DNA of 48,463 bases from NCBI GenBank assembly GCA_027023255.1, contig JALVVU010000070.1:1-48463 (forward strand), in the 5' to 3' direction. The stretch is from Desulfurococcales archaeon (GTDB taxonomy: Archaea; Thermoproteota; Thermoprotei_A; Sulfolobales; NBVN01). Numbering within the stretch: the first letter of the stretch is position 1; every line of letters begins with the position of its first letter. Under the pieces are notes generated by a model. The model did not search any database and had not been told where the DNA came from. It was given only the letters and a program-made list of their open reading frames with translations. Both the position numbers and the translations under genes were made by a program. Positions 33,822 to 42,445 of the stretch are shown in pieces.

Positions 33822-34493
33822 TTATGCGTGCATCACCGCTATTGACCTGATCACGTCGGCAGAGTTCTCACATTCGTCAGAGCTATTCTCTAGCTCATCA
33901 ACTAGCTCCTTAGTTATGATGCATACCGACACCTTACCTGCCTCATCGCAGAACCTCAATACCTCCTTCATCCCCTCCATGCGAATATCGTCTATGGATT
34001 CCTCTATGCGTTCAACCTCATCGGCCAGGCGAAGGGCCTCCTTAGGGTCACTCCTCACTATCTCTACGGCCTTAAGCAGTAGTGTTGAGGCTTCCTTCAC
34101 ACCTGAAGCCATCTTCACCAGTATCTCCCTAATGCTCTCTGGCACTGTATTAGGGTCTACTAGCGTGGCTCGCTTCCCTGCCGCTTTAAGGTACGCCGCT
34201 ATGTCGTCATTTATTAGCACTAGCCTTATCAATTCCTCCCTATCTATAGGGTGTAGGTAGCCCTCACTAAGTTCCTTTATGACTTCACGCTTGTAGTCGT
34301 CTGCCTTCTTCTCTAGCTCGTAGGTTTTAGCATAGAATTCAGCGACGTCGTTAGCGTCACCTTCCCTGAACTTCCTGAAGAGCAACTCCACAGCCTCCGC
34401 TACCTGCTTGACCGCTTCGAGGTGGTCACGGGCTTTCCTCAGCACCTCCCTCTCAACTCTCCTGCCGAGCCATGACCATGTGGATGCACACAT
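33822..34493 (-). CDS. DUF47/PhoU-like phosphate transport partner
   Basis: All-helical protein (223 residues) of the DUF47 group, relatives of PhoU that accompany PiT permeases and probably gate phosphate uptake by metal-cluster-bearing helices. Helices carry acidic E/D pairs (ELEKKADDYKREVIKEL, DREELIRLVLINDDIAAYLKAAGKRA, LADEVERIEESIDDIRMEGMK), the E(D)xxxD metal pattern of PhoU folds. It lies 7 bp after the PiT stop and the ATG has GGTGA about 8 nt upstream, so the two are one operon. Confidence 0.9.
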   Translation of the reverse strand: MCASTWSWLGRRVEREVLRKARDHLEAVKQVAEAVELLFRKFREGDANDVAEFYAKTYELEKKADDYKREVIKELSEGYLHPIDREELIRLVLINDDIAAYLKAAGKRATLVDPNTVPESIREILVKMASGVKEASTLLLKAVEIVRSDPKEALRLADEVERIEESIDDIRMEGMKEVLRFCDEAGKVSVCIITKELVDELENSSDECENSADVIRSIAVMHA

Positions 34494-34500
34494 CCTAGTC

Positions 34501-35523
34501 TCACCCCCAAGAAATGCCTGTTAGAGAGTACATAATTAGTCGGAACACTACCGCGATACCGGCTGCTGCAGGAACCGTTAGGAGCCACGACAGCATGATC
34601 TTCAGCATCACACCCCAATTCACCCCCTTAACTCCGTGTCTAGCCATGCCCACCCCAAGCACTGCTGAGACAGATGCATGAGTAGTTGATATCGGCATGC
34701 CATATCCCCAAAGCATCGTCGGTATGGTAGTGTACACCCACACCACGGATGCGTTGGCTATGACTGCCGCTGCAGCCATCGTCATGTCTAGCCTGGTTAT
34801 CCTAAACGCCACCGTCCTAATGACGCGTGGTCCAAGCATGAATCCCCCGAGAGCTATTCCTGCCGCACCAAGCATCGAGAGACCCACTGCAGTCCTGTAG
34901 TCAAACCCCGTAGCAATTCCTCCAGCCCTCACTACCGCCGCGTAAACCCCCGTGGCGTTACCGACATCATTAGCTCCAAAGGCGTAAGCAGAGTATGCGA
35001 GGCCAGCGATGAGAAGGGCCCTCAGGAATTTCTCCCTGCGTGCATCGTCCTTAACCCTAGCAAACAAGTACCTAAGAACTACGTAGAGGCCCGCGGCAAG
35101 CAACGCCGCCCCTATAGGGGAGGTTATCCAGCTTAACACCACCTTAACTAATACGCCATAATTTATCCCCGTGTACCCCCTCATTAAGCACCTAGCTAAC
35201 GCGACCCCAAGCACAGCACCGACAGATGAGTGAGTCGTTGATATCGGTAACCCTTTCCACGACGACATTATTATCCAGAAGGCAGTCGCCATCGACGCTG
35301 CTAGCGCGTCGCACACGGTCTCGATCTCCGCTATGCCTCCACCGAACGTCTTAATCACCATCCAGCCCTGAATCACGGATCCCAAGAAAGCGAATGCCGA
35401 GAATAAGGCAACAGCCTTCTTGATGCTCAGAGCTCCCCCACCCACAGCTGTCGATGTTGGGTTAGCCGCATCATTCGAGCCTATGGACCAAGCTACATAG
35501 AACGCCAAGGCGAGCCCTAACAA
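34501..35523 (-). CDS. pit: inorganic phosphate permease (PiT family)
   Basis: Sodium- or proton-coupled phosphate transporter of about 10-11 membrane helices. It shows the internal duplication with two copies of the signature: SNDAANPTS near the start and GANDVGNATGVYAA in the second half, each followed by GLPISTTHSSVGAV / GMPISTTHASVSAV. The TTG start at 35523 gives a short N-terminus; the in-frame sequence just upstream (VGPLVL) also looks like PiT but offers no ATG/GTG/TTG, so the true start may be unusual. It forms an operon with the DUF47 gene and diverges from the C25 protease gene. Confidence 0.93.
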   Translation of the reverse strand: MLGLALAFYVAWSIGSNDAANPTSTAVGGGALSIKKAVALFSAFAFLGSVIQGWMVIKTFGGGIAEIETVCDALAASMATAFWIIMSSWKGLPISTTHSSVGAVLGVALARCLMRGYTGINYGVLVKVVLSWITSPIGAALLAAGLYVVLRYLFARVKDDARREKFLRALLIAGLAYSAYAFGANDVGNATGVYAAVVRAGGIATGFDYRTAVGLSMLGAAGIALGGFMLGPRVIRTVAFRITRLDMTMAAAAVIANASVVWVYTTIPTMLWGYGMPISTTHASVSAVLGVGMARHGVKGVNWGVMLKIMLSWLLTVPAAAGIAVVFRLIMYSLTGISWG

Positions 35524-35626
35524 GACTAAAGGCCCTACCGTCGTAGCCCAGCATTTTTTCGAAAGATCAAATATTAAACATTAAAGTTCAAAGTTCGCAG
35601 AAATGATGAAGGAAAAACGCTTCAAT

Positions 35627-35649
35627 TTCTCTAAAGATTAATTAGAGAA
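35627..35649. repeat. 8-bp inverted repeat in the pit/protease divergent spacer
   Basis: TTCTCTAA (35627-35634) and TTAGAGAA (35642-35649) are exact reverse complements with a 7-bp spacer. The site is centred about 115 bp from pit and about 84 bp from the protease ATG, upstream of the TATA-like box near 35675-35690 of the protease. It is a candidate regulator site for one or both genes. Confidence 0.4.
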
Positions 35650-35721
35650 GATTAATCATCCTGGTAATTGACTATTTACTTATTTAGGTCAGCCCTCACT
35701 CAATCACTAGGTAATGATGTA

Positions 35722-38700
35722 ATGCCTTTGGCACGATGCACTCACAGAAAGGCGTTGGTGCCTGCCATTACGATCGCATTAGTCCTTCTCCTATCTTTTA
35801 TCACGCCTAGCGTAGCGCCTAGCTTGAGGCAGCGTGATAACCCCATTAACTACGTGTTAGCTAGGAATGGGTTCGTTGGGCTACCCGCGATTGCCCCGTT
35901 ACCTACGCTAGTACCTGCGTCCACGAGTGCTGGATTTATTGGCAACGTGTCGGCGGTTGTGACAACCTCCGATCAATCCCCTCCGCCCATACCTAAGCCT
36001 GTCAGTTACCCTGAAAGTCCTGGGACTATCTTGATCTTACCTCAAGGTACTCTAACCCCTCAGCATTTGAAGTCCCTAGGTGTGAGGTTTGAATACGTTA
36101 TAGTTACTTCATCCACATTACTACGGAGCGTCATTCCCCTAGCGGCGATCCATGCCGCCGAAGGTATGAACGTACTGGTAACTACTATGGACTGGATTAA
36201 AGCCCATTTCCCGGCGAAGAAGCCCTGTGATAGTTTAAGGGACTTCGCGCGATTCGCTCACTACGAGTTGGGTGCGGTGTACCTACTCCTTGCCGGTGAT
36301 GTGGACGTGGTTCCCACCGCTTACTGGTACTCGGAGGATCTTTTCTTGGATGCTGGTGAGGACGCGTATAAGGCGACTGACCAGTACTACGCTTTCCTAG
36401 ACGGTAACTGGGATCCTAACGGGAACGGCAAGCTTCTCGAAACCCTAGACACTAACGGGGACAACATACCTGACGAGAACCTCGAGCCCTTACCTGACTC
36501 CGTGCCTGACCTATACGTCGGTAGGTTACCGGCATCAACGCCCTCACAGATGGAGGCACTAGTCAATAACGTAATATCGTACCTGACCAACCCACCGCCT
36601 GGAAACTGGATTAGAAAAGCAATCTTAATTGCCGCAATAGCGAACTTCCGGAACGAATCTGGATCCAACGTACCTAAGGTCGACTTAGCTCAGGTCGCAC
36701 AGTACGTGTACAGGCTCCTCCTACCCTACAACTACACGATCATCCGGGTCTACCAAGATGAGGGCTTGGAGGCTACTACATACCCCCACGAGGTCAGCTT
36801 AACTCACTCTAACGTCGTGAAGCTACTCTCTGAAGGTAGCGGACTGCTTTACTCTGCAGCGCACGGCATACCGTTGGCTCAGGGCATGAAGGTATGGCTT
36901 AACGATACGAACGGTAACGGCATACCCGACAAAAATGAGATCACGTTCAGGTATTTCCTTCAGGTCTGGGATCCTGTGGACAATCATGGAAGGAGGTTCC
37001 TCGCGTACCTAGAAAGTTGCTTGACAGGATATTACGACTTCAGCCAGGATTCCTTGGCAGAGTATTTACTTAGGCACTCAGCCATAGCTGTCGTAGCCTC
37101 GAGTAGGGTCTCGTACTACCAAGTCCCGTGGCCCGGGCCTGGAGGGTGGCTCGATCAGGAGCTAGCGTACCTGTTCTGGAAGGAATTAACGAGCAACGCT
37201 GACTGGAAGCCGGGGCCGGCTCTTGAACTCAGTAAGTATGAATATATCAAGGAGCATGGCGGCAACGCATCCGCAATGAAGTTCATGAGCAAGAAGGACC
37301 TCCTAGACTACAACCTCCTAGGGGACCCAGCAATAACGGTATGGGTAAGCAAGCCGCTGAGGTTAAACATAACGTATGGGAGGTTAAGGGCGGGTACAAC
37401 TAATAAGATCATCGTTCAGGACGCGGCAGGTAGGCCGGTAGCTAAAGTCCTCGTAGCAATATACAGCGCGATAACCGGTAACCTACTCGCGTACAGCTAC
37501 ACGGACTCCTCAGGCGTCGCTACCCTCAACATACCGCCCCTCCAACACAACACTAAGGTATACATAGTGGCCCGTAAGGACGGATATACCTACGTCTTCA
37601 GAACAGCTTATGTTGCATATATTGGCGCTCCACCGGTCATTAACCTGAACTCACCTAACAACGAAACAATCTACGGCGCAGTAGTCCCCGTACTCGCCCA
37701 CATAGTGGACCCCGACGGTAACGTAACCGAGGTTAATGTCACAATTGAGGGTCCCGGCCTAAACCTCACTAAGTCGTACGCACCACGTAAAGCTGAATTC
37801 ACGGTGAACCTCACGGTCAGAATCAACGAGAGTGGTACCTACACGGTCACGGTGAGTGCTGTAGACAACGACGGCAACCGCGTAGCGGTTAAGAGAGTGT
37901 TCTTGGTTGACGTTACGCCCCCAACCATTACTGTAGAGGGCATCCGTAACTCCTCTATCACGAGCAAGGCTGGGGGCGTGATCCGCATCAGGGTTGAGGA
38001 CGTAAGCGGTGTGAAATATGTTGAGGTGGCTCTCGACGGAAAGGTGATTGCTAGGGAGTGGAACCTAAGCAAGAGCGCCGCGTTTAACGTCACGATCCCC
38101 TCGAATGAGGGGCCACACGCGCTACTGATTGTGACGGAAGATAATGCCCGTAACGTAGCTCACGAAGTAATCCTGTTCTACGTTGATTTAACCCCACCAA
38201 CTATAGATGTGTATCCAGCCATAAACAACTCAGTAATAAACCAGCACGTAGTGAAGAGTCTCATCATTACATGTAATGATAATTATAGGGTCGCGTACGT
38301 CACAATATACGTTGACGGTAAGCTCTCACTAAACGTTTCAAGGTACGAGCTGAAGAGCGTTAACCTAAGCAGGTTAAGTGACGGTCAGCACAACATAACA
38401 ATCATGGCCTTCGACGCCGCCGGAAACAGCAAGCGCGTCACCCTGCTCTTCTACGCGGACTCCACCCCACCCTCAGTAAAGTTGGCGGGGATCACGCCAG
38501 GAACGTATATCAACAAGTCCTCACTCACACTGCAGACCATCATGCATGATAACATCGGGTTGAAGTACGTTAAGATACTCCTCAATGGGAAAATCGTACT
38601 CGAGAAGACCTTCACTAAAGGCAACATCTCCGCATACCGTGAGGCGCTTCACGGCACAACGAACGTAGATCTCAAGCTAACGTTAAGCCTCAGTGACGGT

Positions 38701-39675
38701 CGCTACGTACTCGACGTCATCACGGCGGACCTAGCAGAGAACATCATATCTAAGAACATAACGTTCTACGTAGATACGACCCCACCTAAGGTTAAGGTAC
38801 TAATGCCTGAGAACGGTTCATACGTGAATACCACGGGCGTAACAATTAATGTAAGTGCTACCGATAACCTGTGCCTCGCATCAGTAATTGCGTACGTCAA
38901 CGGCTCGCCTGTGAAGCTAGTTAATGGGGTAGGCAAGTATGAGGCACCTGGCGAGGGCAAATACATCCTTAAGGTAAGTGTGAGGGACTGCGCAGGAAAC
39001 AAGGCCTCCAGCGACGAGGTTTTCCACGTGGACTTAACCCCTCCATCCATAACGTTCATCAAGCCTAGGGCGGGTGCCGTGGTTAGGACGCCTTTCCAGC
39101 TAAGCGTCAGTGTTAAGGATAATTATGGCGTGCGACTTATCTACGTCGTTATGGACGGTAGGGTGATCAAGGAATTCCGCCTCACGAAACCCCAGATTAA
39201 GTATGGAGTTAACGTAAGCCTTTCTGACCTGCAGGAAGGTCCCCACCGCATCGCTGTCGTGGCTGAGGACGTAGCAGGGAATGTTGGTAAGGGTAGCGTC
39301 ACATTAACAATTGATAATACGCCGCCAACGATATACTATATTAATGGAACTAAGTCATTCACTGAAGGAACCCTCAGGTTAGTGTTCAGGGTTAGTGAGC
39401 CGGTCAGTACGTTTAAAGCCTTGGTTGACAGACGCGCAGCAAAGGTGTTTAGGGTTGGGGATAATGAATGGGCAATCACGTTAAGTGACCTAAGCCCCGG
39501 AAAACATAACATCACAGTAATTGCCAAGGATCTGGCGGGCAATGTCGGCACGCTTAAACTAATCATCAGTATTAGCCATGCATACGTGCTTGAGGCAGTT
39601 GCCGCAGTGTTGGGGTTAGTGATCATAGTTATAATCGCACTATATTTACGGAGAAAACGGGGAGTGAATCCCTAG
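35722..39675 (+). CDS. C25 (gingipain-like) cysteine peptidase with Ig-like repeats, membrane-anchored
   Basis: A secreted protease of about 1317 residues. The signal is KALVPAITIALVLLLSFITPSVA. Residues about 90-590 are the caspase-like C25 domain: LLAGDVDVVPTAYWYSEDL, catalytic histidine in LLYSAAHG (His381 from this start) and cysteine in YLESCLTGYYD (Cys433), plus NLLGDPAI. Two EF-hand-like calcium loops (DTNGDNIPDEN, DTNGNGIPDKNE) lie inside it. About seven Ig/Big-like repeats of 90-100 residues follow, each opened by a TPPxI-type strand. The protein ends in a membrane helix (LEAVAAVLGLVIIVIIALYL) and RRKRG. ATG 35722 is preferred to TTG 35668 because it precedes the signal. Likely digests external proteins. 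Confidence 0.87.
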   Translation: MPLARCTHRKALVPAITIALVLLLSFITPSVAPSLRQRDNPINYVLARNGFVGLPAIAPLPTLVPASTSAGFIGNVSAVVTTSDQSPPPIPKPVSYPESPGTILILPQGTLTPQHLKSLGVRFEYVIVTSSTLLRSVIPLAAIHAAEGMNVLVTTMDWIKAHFPAKKPCDSLRDFARFAHYELGAVYLLLAGDVDVVPTAYWYSEDLFLDAGEDAYKATDQYYAFLDGNWDPNGNGKLLETLDTNGDNIPDENLEPLPDSVPDLYVGRLPASTPSQMEALVNNVISYLTNPPPGNWIRKAILIAAIANFRNESGSNVPKVDLAQVAQYVYRLLLPYNYTIIRVYQDEGLEATTYPHEVSLTHSNVVKLLSEGSGLLYSAAHGIPLAQGMKVWLNDTNGNGIPDKNEITFRYFLQVWDPVDNHGRRFLAYLESCLTGYYDFSQDSLAEYLLRHSAIAVVASSRVSYYQVPWPGPGGWLDQELAYLFWKELTSNADWKPGPALELSKYEYIKEHGGNASAMKFMSKKDLLDYNLLGDPAITVWVSKPLRLNITYGRLRAGTTNKIIVQDAAGRPVAKVLVAIYSAITGNLLAYSYTDSSGVATLNIPPLQHNTKVYIVARKDGYTYVFRTAYVAYIGAPPVINLNSPNNETIYGAVVPVLAHIVDPDGNVTEVNVTIEGPGLNLTKSYAPRKAEFTVNLTVRINESGTYTVTVSAVDNDGNRVAVKRVFLVDVTPPTITVEGIRNSSITSKAGGVIRIRVEDVSGVKYVEVALDGKVIAREWNLSKSAAFNVTIPSNEGPHALLIVTEDNARNVAHEVILFYVDLTPPTIDVYPAINNSVINQHVVKSLIITCNDNYRVAYVTIYVDGKLSLNVSRYELKSVNLSRLSDGQHNITIMAFDAAGNSKRVTLLFYADSTPPSVKLAGITPGTYINKSSLTLQTIMHDNIGLKYVKILLNGKIVLEKTFTKGNISAYREALHGTTNVDLKLTLSLSDGRYVLDVITADLAENIISKNITFYVDTTPPKVKVLMPENGSYVNTTGVTINVSATDNLCLASVIAYVNGSPVKLVNGVGKYEAPGEGKYILKVSVRDCAGNKASSDEVFHVDLTPPSITFIKPRAGAVVRTPFQLSVSVKDNYGVRLIYVVMDGRVIKEFRLTKPQIKYGVNVSLSDLQEGPHRIAVVAEDVAGNVGKGSVTLTIDNTPPTIYYINGTKSFTEGTLRLVFRVSEPVSTFKALVDRRAAKVFRVGDNEWAITLSDLSPGKHNITVIAKDLAGNVGTLKLIISISHAYVLEAVAAVLGLVIIVIIALYLRRKRGVNP

Positions 39676-39681
39676 ATCTTC

Positions 39682-39691
39682 CTTTATTAGG
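39682..39691 (+). promoter_or_regulatory. TATA-like box for the Mrp-like operon
   Basis: CTTTATTAGG lies about 31-40 bp before the ATG at 39722, which predicts a leader of about 10 nt. It sits 7 bp after the stop of the protease gene, so the four Mrp-like genes probably have their own transcript. Confidence 0.4.
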
Positions 39692-39721
39692 GTGCTCACG
39701 CTGATTTAACGCGGTTCTAAA

Positions 39722-41272
39722 ATGACATTTGCTGGCCTAGCTACGGCGCTGTCGATACTACTGACCCTAGTGGGTTCCCTACTTAATTTAAGGTGGATAA
39801 GGCTAGGCAGCACTGTCTTCCTAGCCGGAACCCTAGTTCTTTTCATGAGGGTTACTTACTCGTTATTTCACTTAAGCGGGCTCTCTAGCGTTACGGCAGT
39901 GCAGGCTGTCTTTATCGCGTCGCTCTGCGTAGTGTGGGCTACGGCGGCGTCACGCGCACTTGCCATGGGAAGAATCAGGGATGTTAGGTCCGTGTTTCTT
40001 GCCGCAGCGCCTTCTTTTTACATATTGGTGTTGCTGGCGATTTTGATTAGTTCCGGCACATTACATGCTGTGTTAATTGATGCCTGCGTCGTCGCCCTAG
40101 TAGGGATTATTGTCGCGTCTAGGGGGCACAGGCCTCACGGGTTGGGACGTTTCGTGGCTGCGGTGTTGTTACCTGCGTCCTTACTTATTCATACCTCTAG
40201 CGTTGTTGGAGCCGAGCTTAGTGAGAGTAGCCTCAAGATTGTCATTCCCCTACTTGGATATGCTGTACTTGCTGCTGTCGTGCCCGCTCACCCATGGTTT
40301 TTGAGGGTAGTTACTGAGCGTGATGACGCATTCATAACTGCGGCGGCGGTAAGCGTTGTTTATCTGGGTTACTTCGGACTGACCTTAGGGTTAAGTGAGG
40401 TTGCGGATGACGTGACGCTCTGGGCTTTCAGCATGTTGGGCTTCGTGACGTTGTTTTACGCGTCCGCACACGCCTTCGCGAGGCGTGATTTAGGCGGATG
40501 CATCGCATACTATGTCTCAGCAACCACGGGATTTTTCTTGTCCTTCACCAGCATCTTAATGTTGCTTAGGGTCGACACCGCTATGTTCATTGCCGCGATT
40601 GTGGGTGCTGGCCCGATAATGTTCGTGCCCGCAATCCTACCTCCTACTGCCCGTCGGCCGAAGTCGGAGGTTGCACACACTCTAACTTCCGCGCTACCTC
40701 CTACGCTGGCCTTACTGTTGGCTTCGGGTGCCTTTCCCTCAATAAGTCTTGCTGGTAGAGCTTTGCTGGCGGCGACACTTTCGGGTTTGCAGGGATTGTC
40801 CTCCACACCGGTACTGGGGTTGCTTGTACTTAGCATAGCGATGCTCTCGGCGGCAGTAGCTAACTCCCTTAAGTTTAGGATGAGGTTGTGGGCTATGCTG
40901 GCTTCGCCATTATTTATGAATGCATCGTTAACCCTGATACTCTTTTGCGTCCTGCTACGGTTGTTACTAGGCCCGCTCACGTTAAGTGTTGCTCAGTTCA
41001 TGCCTTGGTTGCTCTTAATAGGTTTTACCTCAGGCTTTAGCGCTTGGCTTCTTGTGTGGCATGAAGTTCTAGGTGGTTTTCTGGAGAGGATCTTCACACA
41101 CCTTCCTAGCGCCGTAGTTAGTCTTGAGATGAGATTCAGATATGCTGCCGAGGGAATCATGGAATTACTGGAGGTTGTCGAGACAGAGGAAAGGTTCCTT
41201 GCTACCCTATCCCTACTGGTTCTGCTCGCGGCTACCGCGGCAGTAATACTTTTAGGAGGTGTTATGCCGTGA
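39722..41272 (+). CDS. degenerate MrpA/MrpD/NuoL-like antiporter-type membrane subunit
   Basis: A 516-residue protein with about 14 membrane helices. Placement in the Mrp cluster and the segment VVPAHPWFLRVV, which aligns by eye with the FPxHxWLPDAH loop of antiporter-type subunits, identify the family. Sequence is strongly diverged. The helix-5 glutamate region reads IDACVVALVGIIV without Glu, and the position of the helix-7 lysine (five residues before the loop proline, Pro188) is Leu183. The C-terminal part ends in a long amphipathic stretch and a last helix (LATLSLLVLLAATAAVILL). It overlaps the next gene by 4 bp. Likely structural rather than proton-pumping. Confidence 0.65.
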   Translation: MTFAGLATALSILLTLVGSLLNLRWIRLGSTVFLAGTLVLFMRVTYSLFHLSGLSSVTAVQAVFIASLCVVWATAASRALAMGRIRDVRSVFLAAAPSFYILVLLAILISSGTLHAVLIDACVVALVGIIVASRGHRPHGLGRFVAAVLLPASLLIHTSSVVGAELSESSLKIVIPLLGYAVLAAVVPAHPWFLRVVTERDDAFITAAAVSVVYLGYFGLTLGLSEVADDVTLWAFSMLGFVTLFYASAHAFARRDLGGCIAYYVSATTGFFLSFTSILMLLRVDTAMFIAAIVGAGPIMFVPAILPPTARRPKSEVAHTLTSALPPTLALLLASGAFPSISLAGRALLAATLSGLQGLSSTPVLGLLVLSIAMLSAAVANSLKFRMRLWAMLASPLFMNASLTLILFCVLLRLLLGPLTLSVAQFMPWLLLIGFTSGFSAWLLVWHEVLGGFLERIFTHLPSAVVSLEMRFRYAAEGIMELLEVVETEERFLATLSLLVLLAATAAVILLGGVMP

Positions 41273-42039
41273 GAAGGTGCCGAAGGTTGCTTGCCGCTTT
41301 AGCGGTTGTAGTGGCTTCGCTCGCTATGGCTTACCTAGCGACGTTGAAGGGTGTCACGTTGCTTCCTGTTAGGGTCGAGTTGGGTGAGGCCGGGGCTTAC
41401 TACGTCACGCATTCGTACGTGATTGGTTTTAGCTTATGGGTGCGCTCTGTCGTGAATGCCGTTATCTGGGATTTCAGGGCTGTGGACACGTTCTTTGAGA
41501 CCGCAGTCCTCTTCGCCGCATTGCTTGCCGCACTCACGTTTACCGCGGAGCTAAGCGGAGCCCCACGAAGGGCAGGTAAGGGGGCGATGCTCTCACCGGT
41601 CGTCACTACGGTGCTCAAGCTATCGCTTCCCTTAGCGCTTGCTGTGGCTGGGGGGTTGGCTCTGGAAGGGCACCTCTCACCAGGTGGTGGTTTTCAGTCT
41701 GGCGCGGTTGTTGCGGTCATGGCTTTTCTGTTTATGGCCGTCCACGGCGTGTCTACTGGTTGGTTTGGTCATGTTAGAACCCTGCTCCTCACTAGGAGCG
41801 CAGCGTTACTCGCCCTCTCTGTGCTCGCCGTAGCGCCAGCCATCATGGGAATGCTATACGGTTTAGGCCCCTACGCACTAACTGGGAGGCCTGTGCCCAA
41901 GCTAGTGGTTCCTGGATGTTGTGTGGTTCCCGTGTACACCGTATTGCTTAACGTTTTCGAAGCGATCGCCGTTGGGGCCGCCTTCACTCTTGTCGGTCTT
42001 ATCGTATGGTCGTCAATAGGTGGTGAGGATAGTGAATGA
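41269..42039 (+). CDS. fused MbhE-like (MrpA C-terminal) and MrpB-type subunit
   Basis: Two Mrp/Mbh modules sit in one 256-residue protein. The first 95 residues include NAVIWDFRAVDTFFETAVLF, the MrpA-C/MbhE hallmark. From about residue 115 comes MrpB/MbhF, with GHLSPGGGFQSGAVVAVMAFL and helices to IVWSS. In Thermococcus Mbh-type clusters these are separate genes. It contributes to a membrane-embedded sodium/proton antiport unit. GTG start overlaps the preceding stop by 4 bp and the end overlaps mrpC by 8 bp, so the operon is translationally coupled. Confidence 0.82.
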   Translation: MRRCRRLLAALAVVVASLAMAYLATLKGVTLLPVRVELGEAGAYYVTHSYVIGFSLWVRSVVNAVIWDFRAVDTFFETAVLFAALLAALTFTAELSGAPRRAGKGAMLSPVVTTVLKLSLPLALAVAGGLALEGHLSPGGGFQSGAVVAVMAFLFMAVHGVSTGWFGHVRTLLLTRSAALLALSVLAVAPAIMGMLYGLGPYALTGRPVPKLVVPGCCVVPVYTVLLNVFEAIAVGAAFTLVGLIVWSSIGGEDSE

Positions 42040-42445
42040 AGTAGACCTATTCCTTTTGAACTTAGCTATGGTTTCCTTGCTGGTGTCGATGGGGATAGGT
42101 ATTGTTGGCGTTATACTCAAGAGGAACGCTGTTAAGAAAGTGATTTGCTTGGGGATAGTCAGCGACGCCGTGGCGGTGCTACTAGCATTTATAGGCTTTA
42201 GAGTTAAGTACCCCTCACTCCCTCCCGTCTGGCTGTTTAAGGAGGGTAATGGGCTAGAGCACGCATTGAGGGTCTTCGTGGATCCCTTGCCTCAAGCCCT
42301 CGTCGTCACCTCCATCATAATAGGTGTGGCGTTCACGTTGTTCCTGTCAGTGGCTGTTGTGAGGTTCTATGAAGACTACGGCACGCTGAGTTTCGAGAGG
42401 GTGCTTGAGGAAGTTGAGGGAGAGGTTGAGGAGGGAAGTGAGTAA
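42032..42445 (+). CDS. mrpC: MrpC/NuoK-like subunit
   Basis: Small three-helix subunit of the Mrp/Mbh antiporter and complex I family. Segments: LAMVSLLVSMGIGIVGVIL, KKVICLGIVSDAVAVLLAFIGF and DPLPQALVVTSIIIGVAFTLFLS, the last being the conserved DPLPQALVLT signature. The loop KYPSLPPVWLFKEGNGLEHALRVF between helices 2 and 3 is longer than usual, and a charged acidic tail (EEVEGEVEEGSE) ends it. The track starts at 42020; GTG 42032 has GGTGAGG 3-5 nt upstream and fits better. It overlaps MrpB by 8 bp and its stop TAA shares an A with the next ATG. Confidence 0.85.
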   Translation: MNEVDLFLLNLAMVSLLVSMGIGIVGVILKRNAVKKVICLGIVSDAVAVLLAFIGFRVKYPSLPPVWLFKEGNGLEHALRVFVDPLPQALVVTSIIIGVAFTLFLSVAVVRFYEDYGTLSFERVLEEVEGEVEEGSE

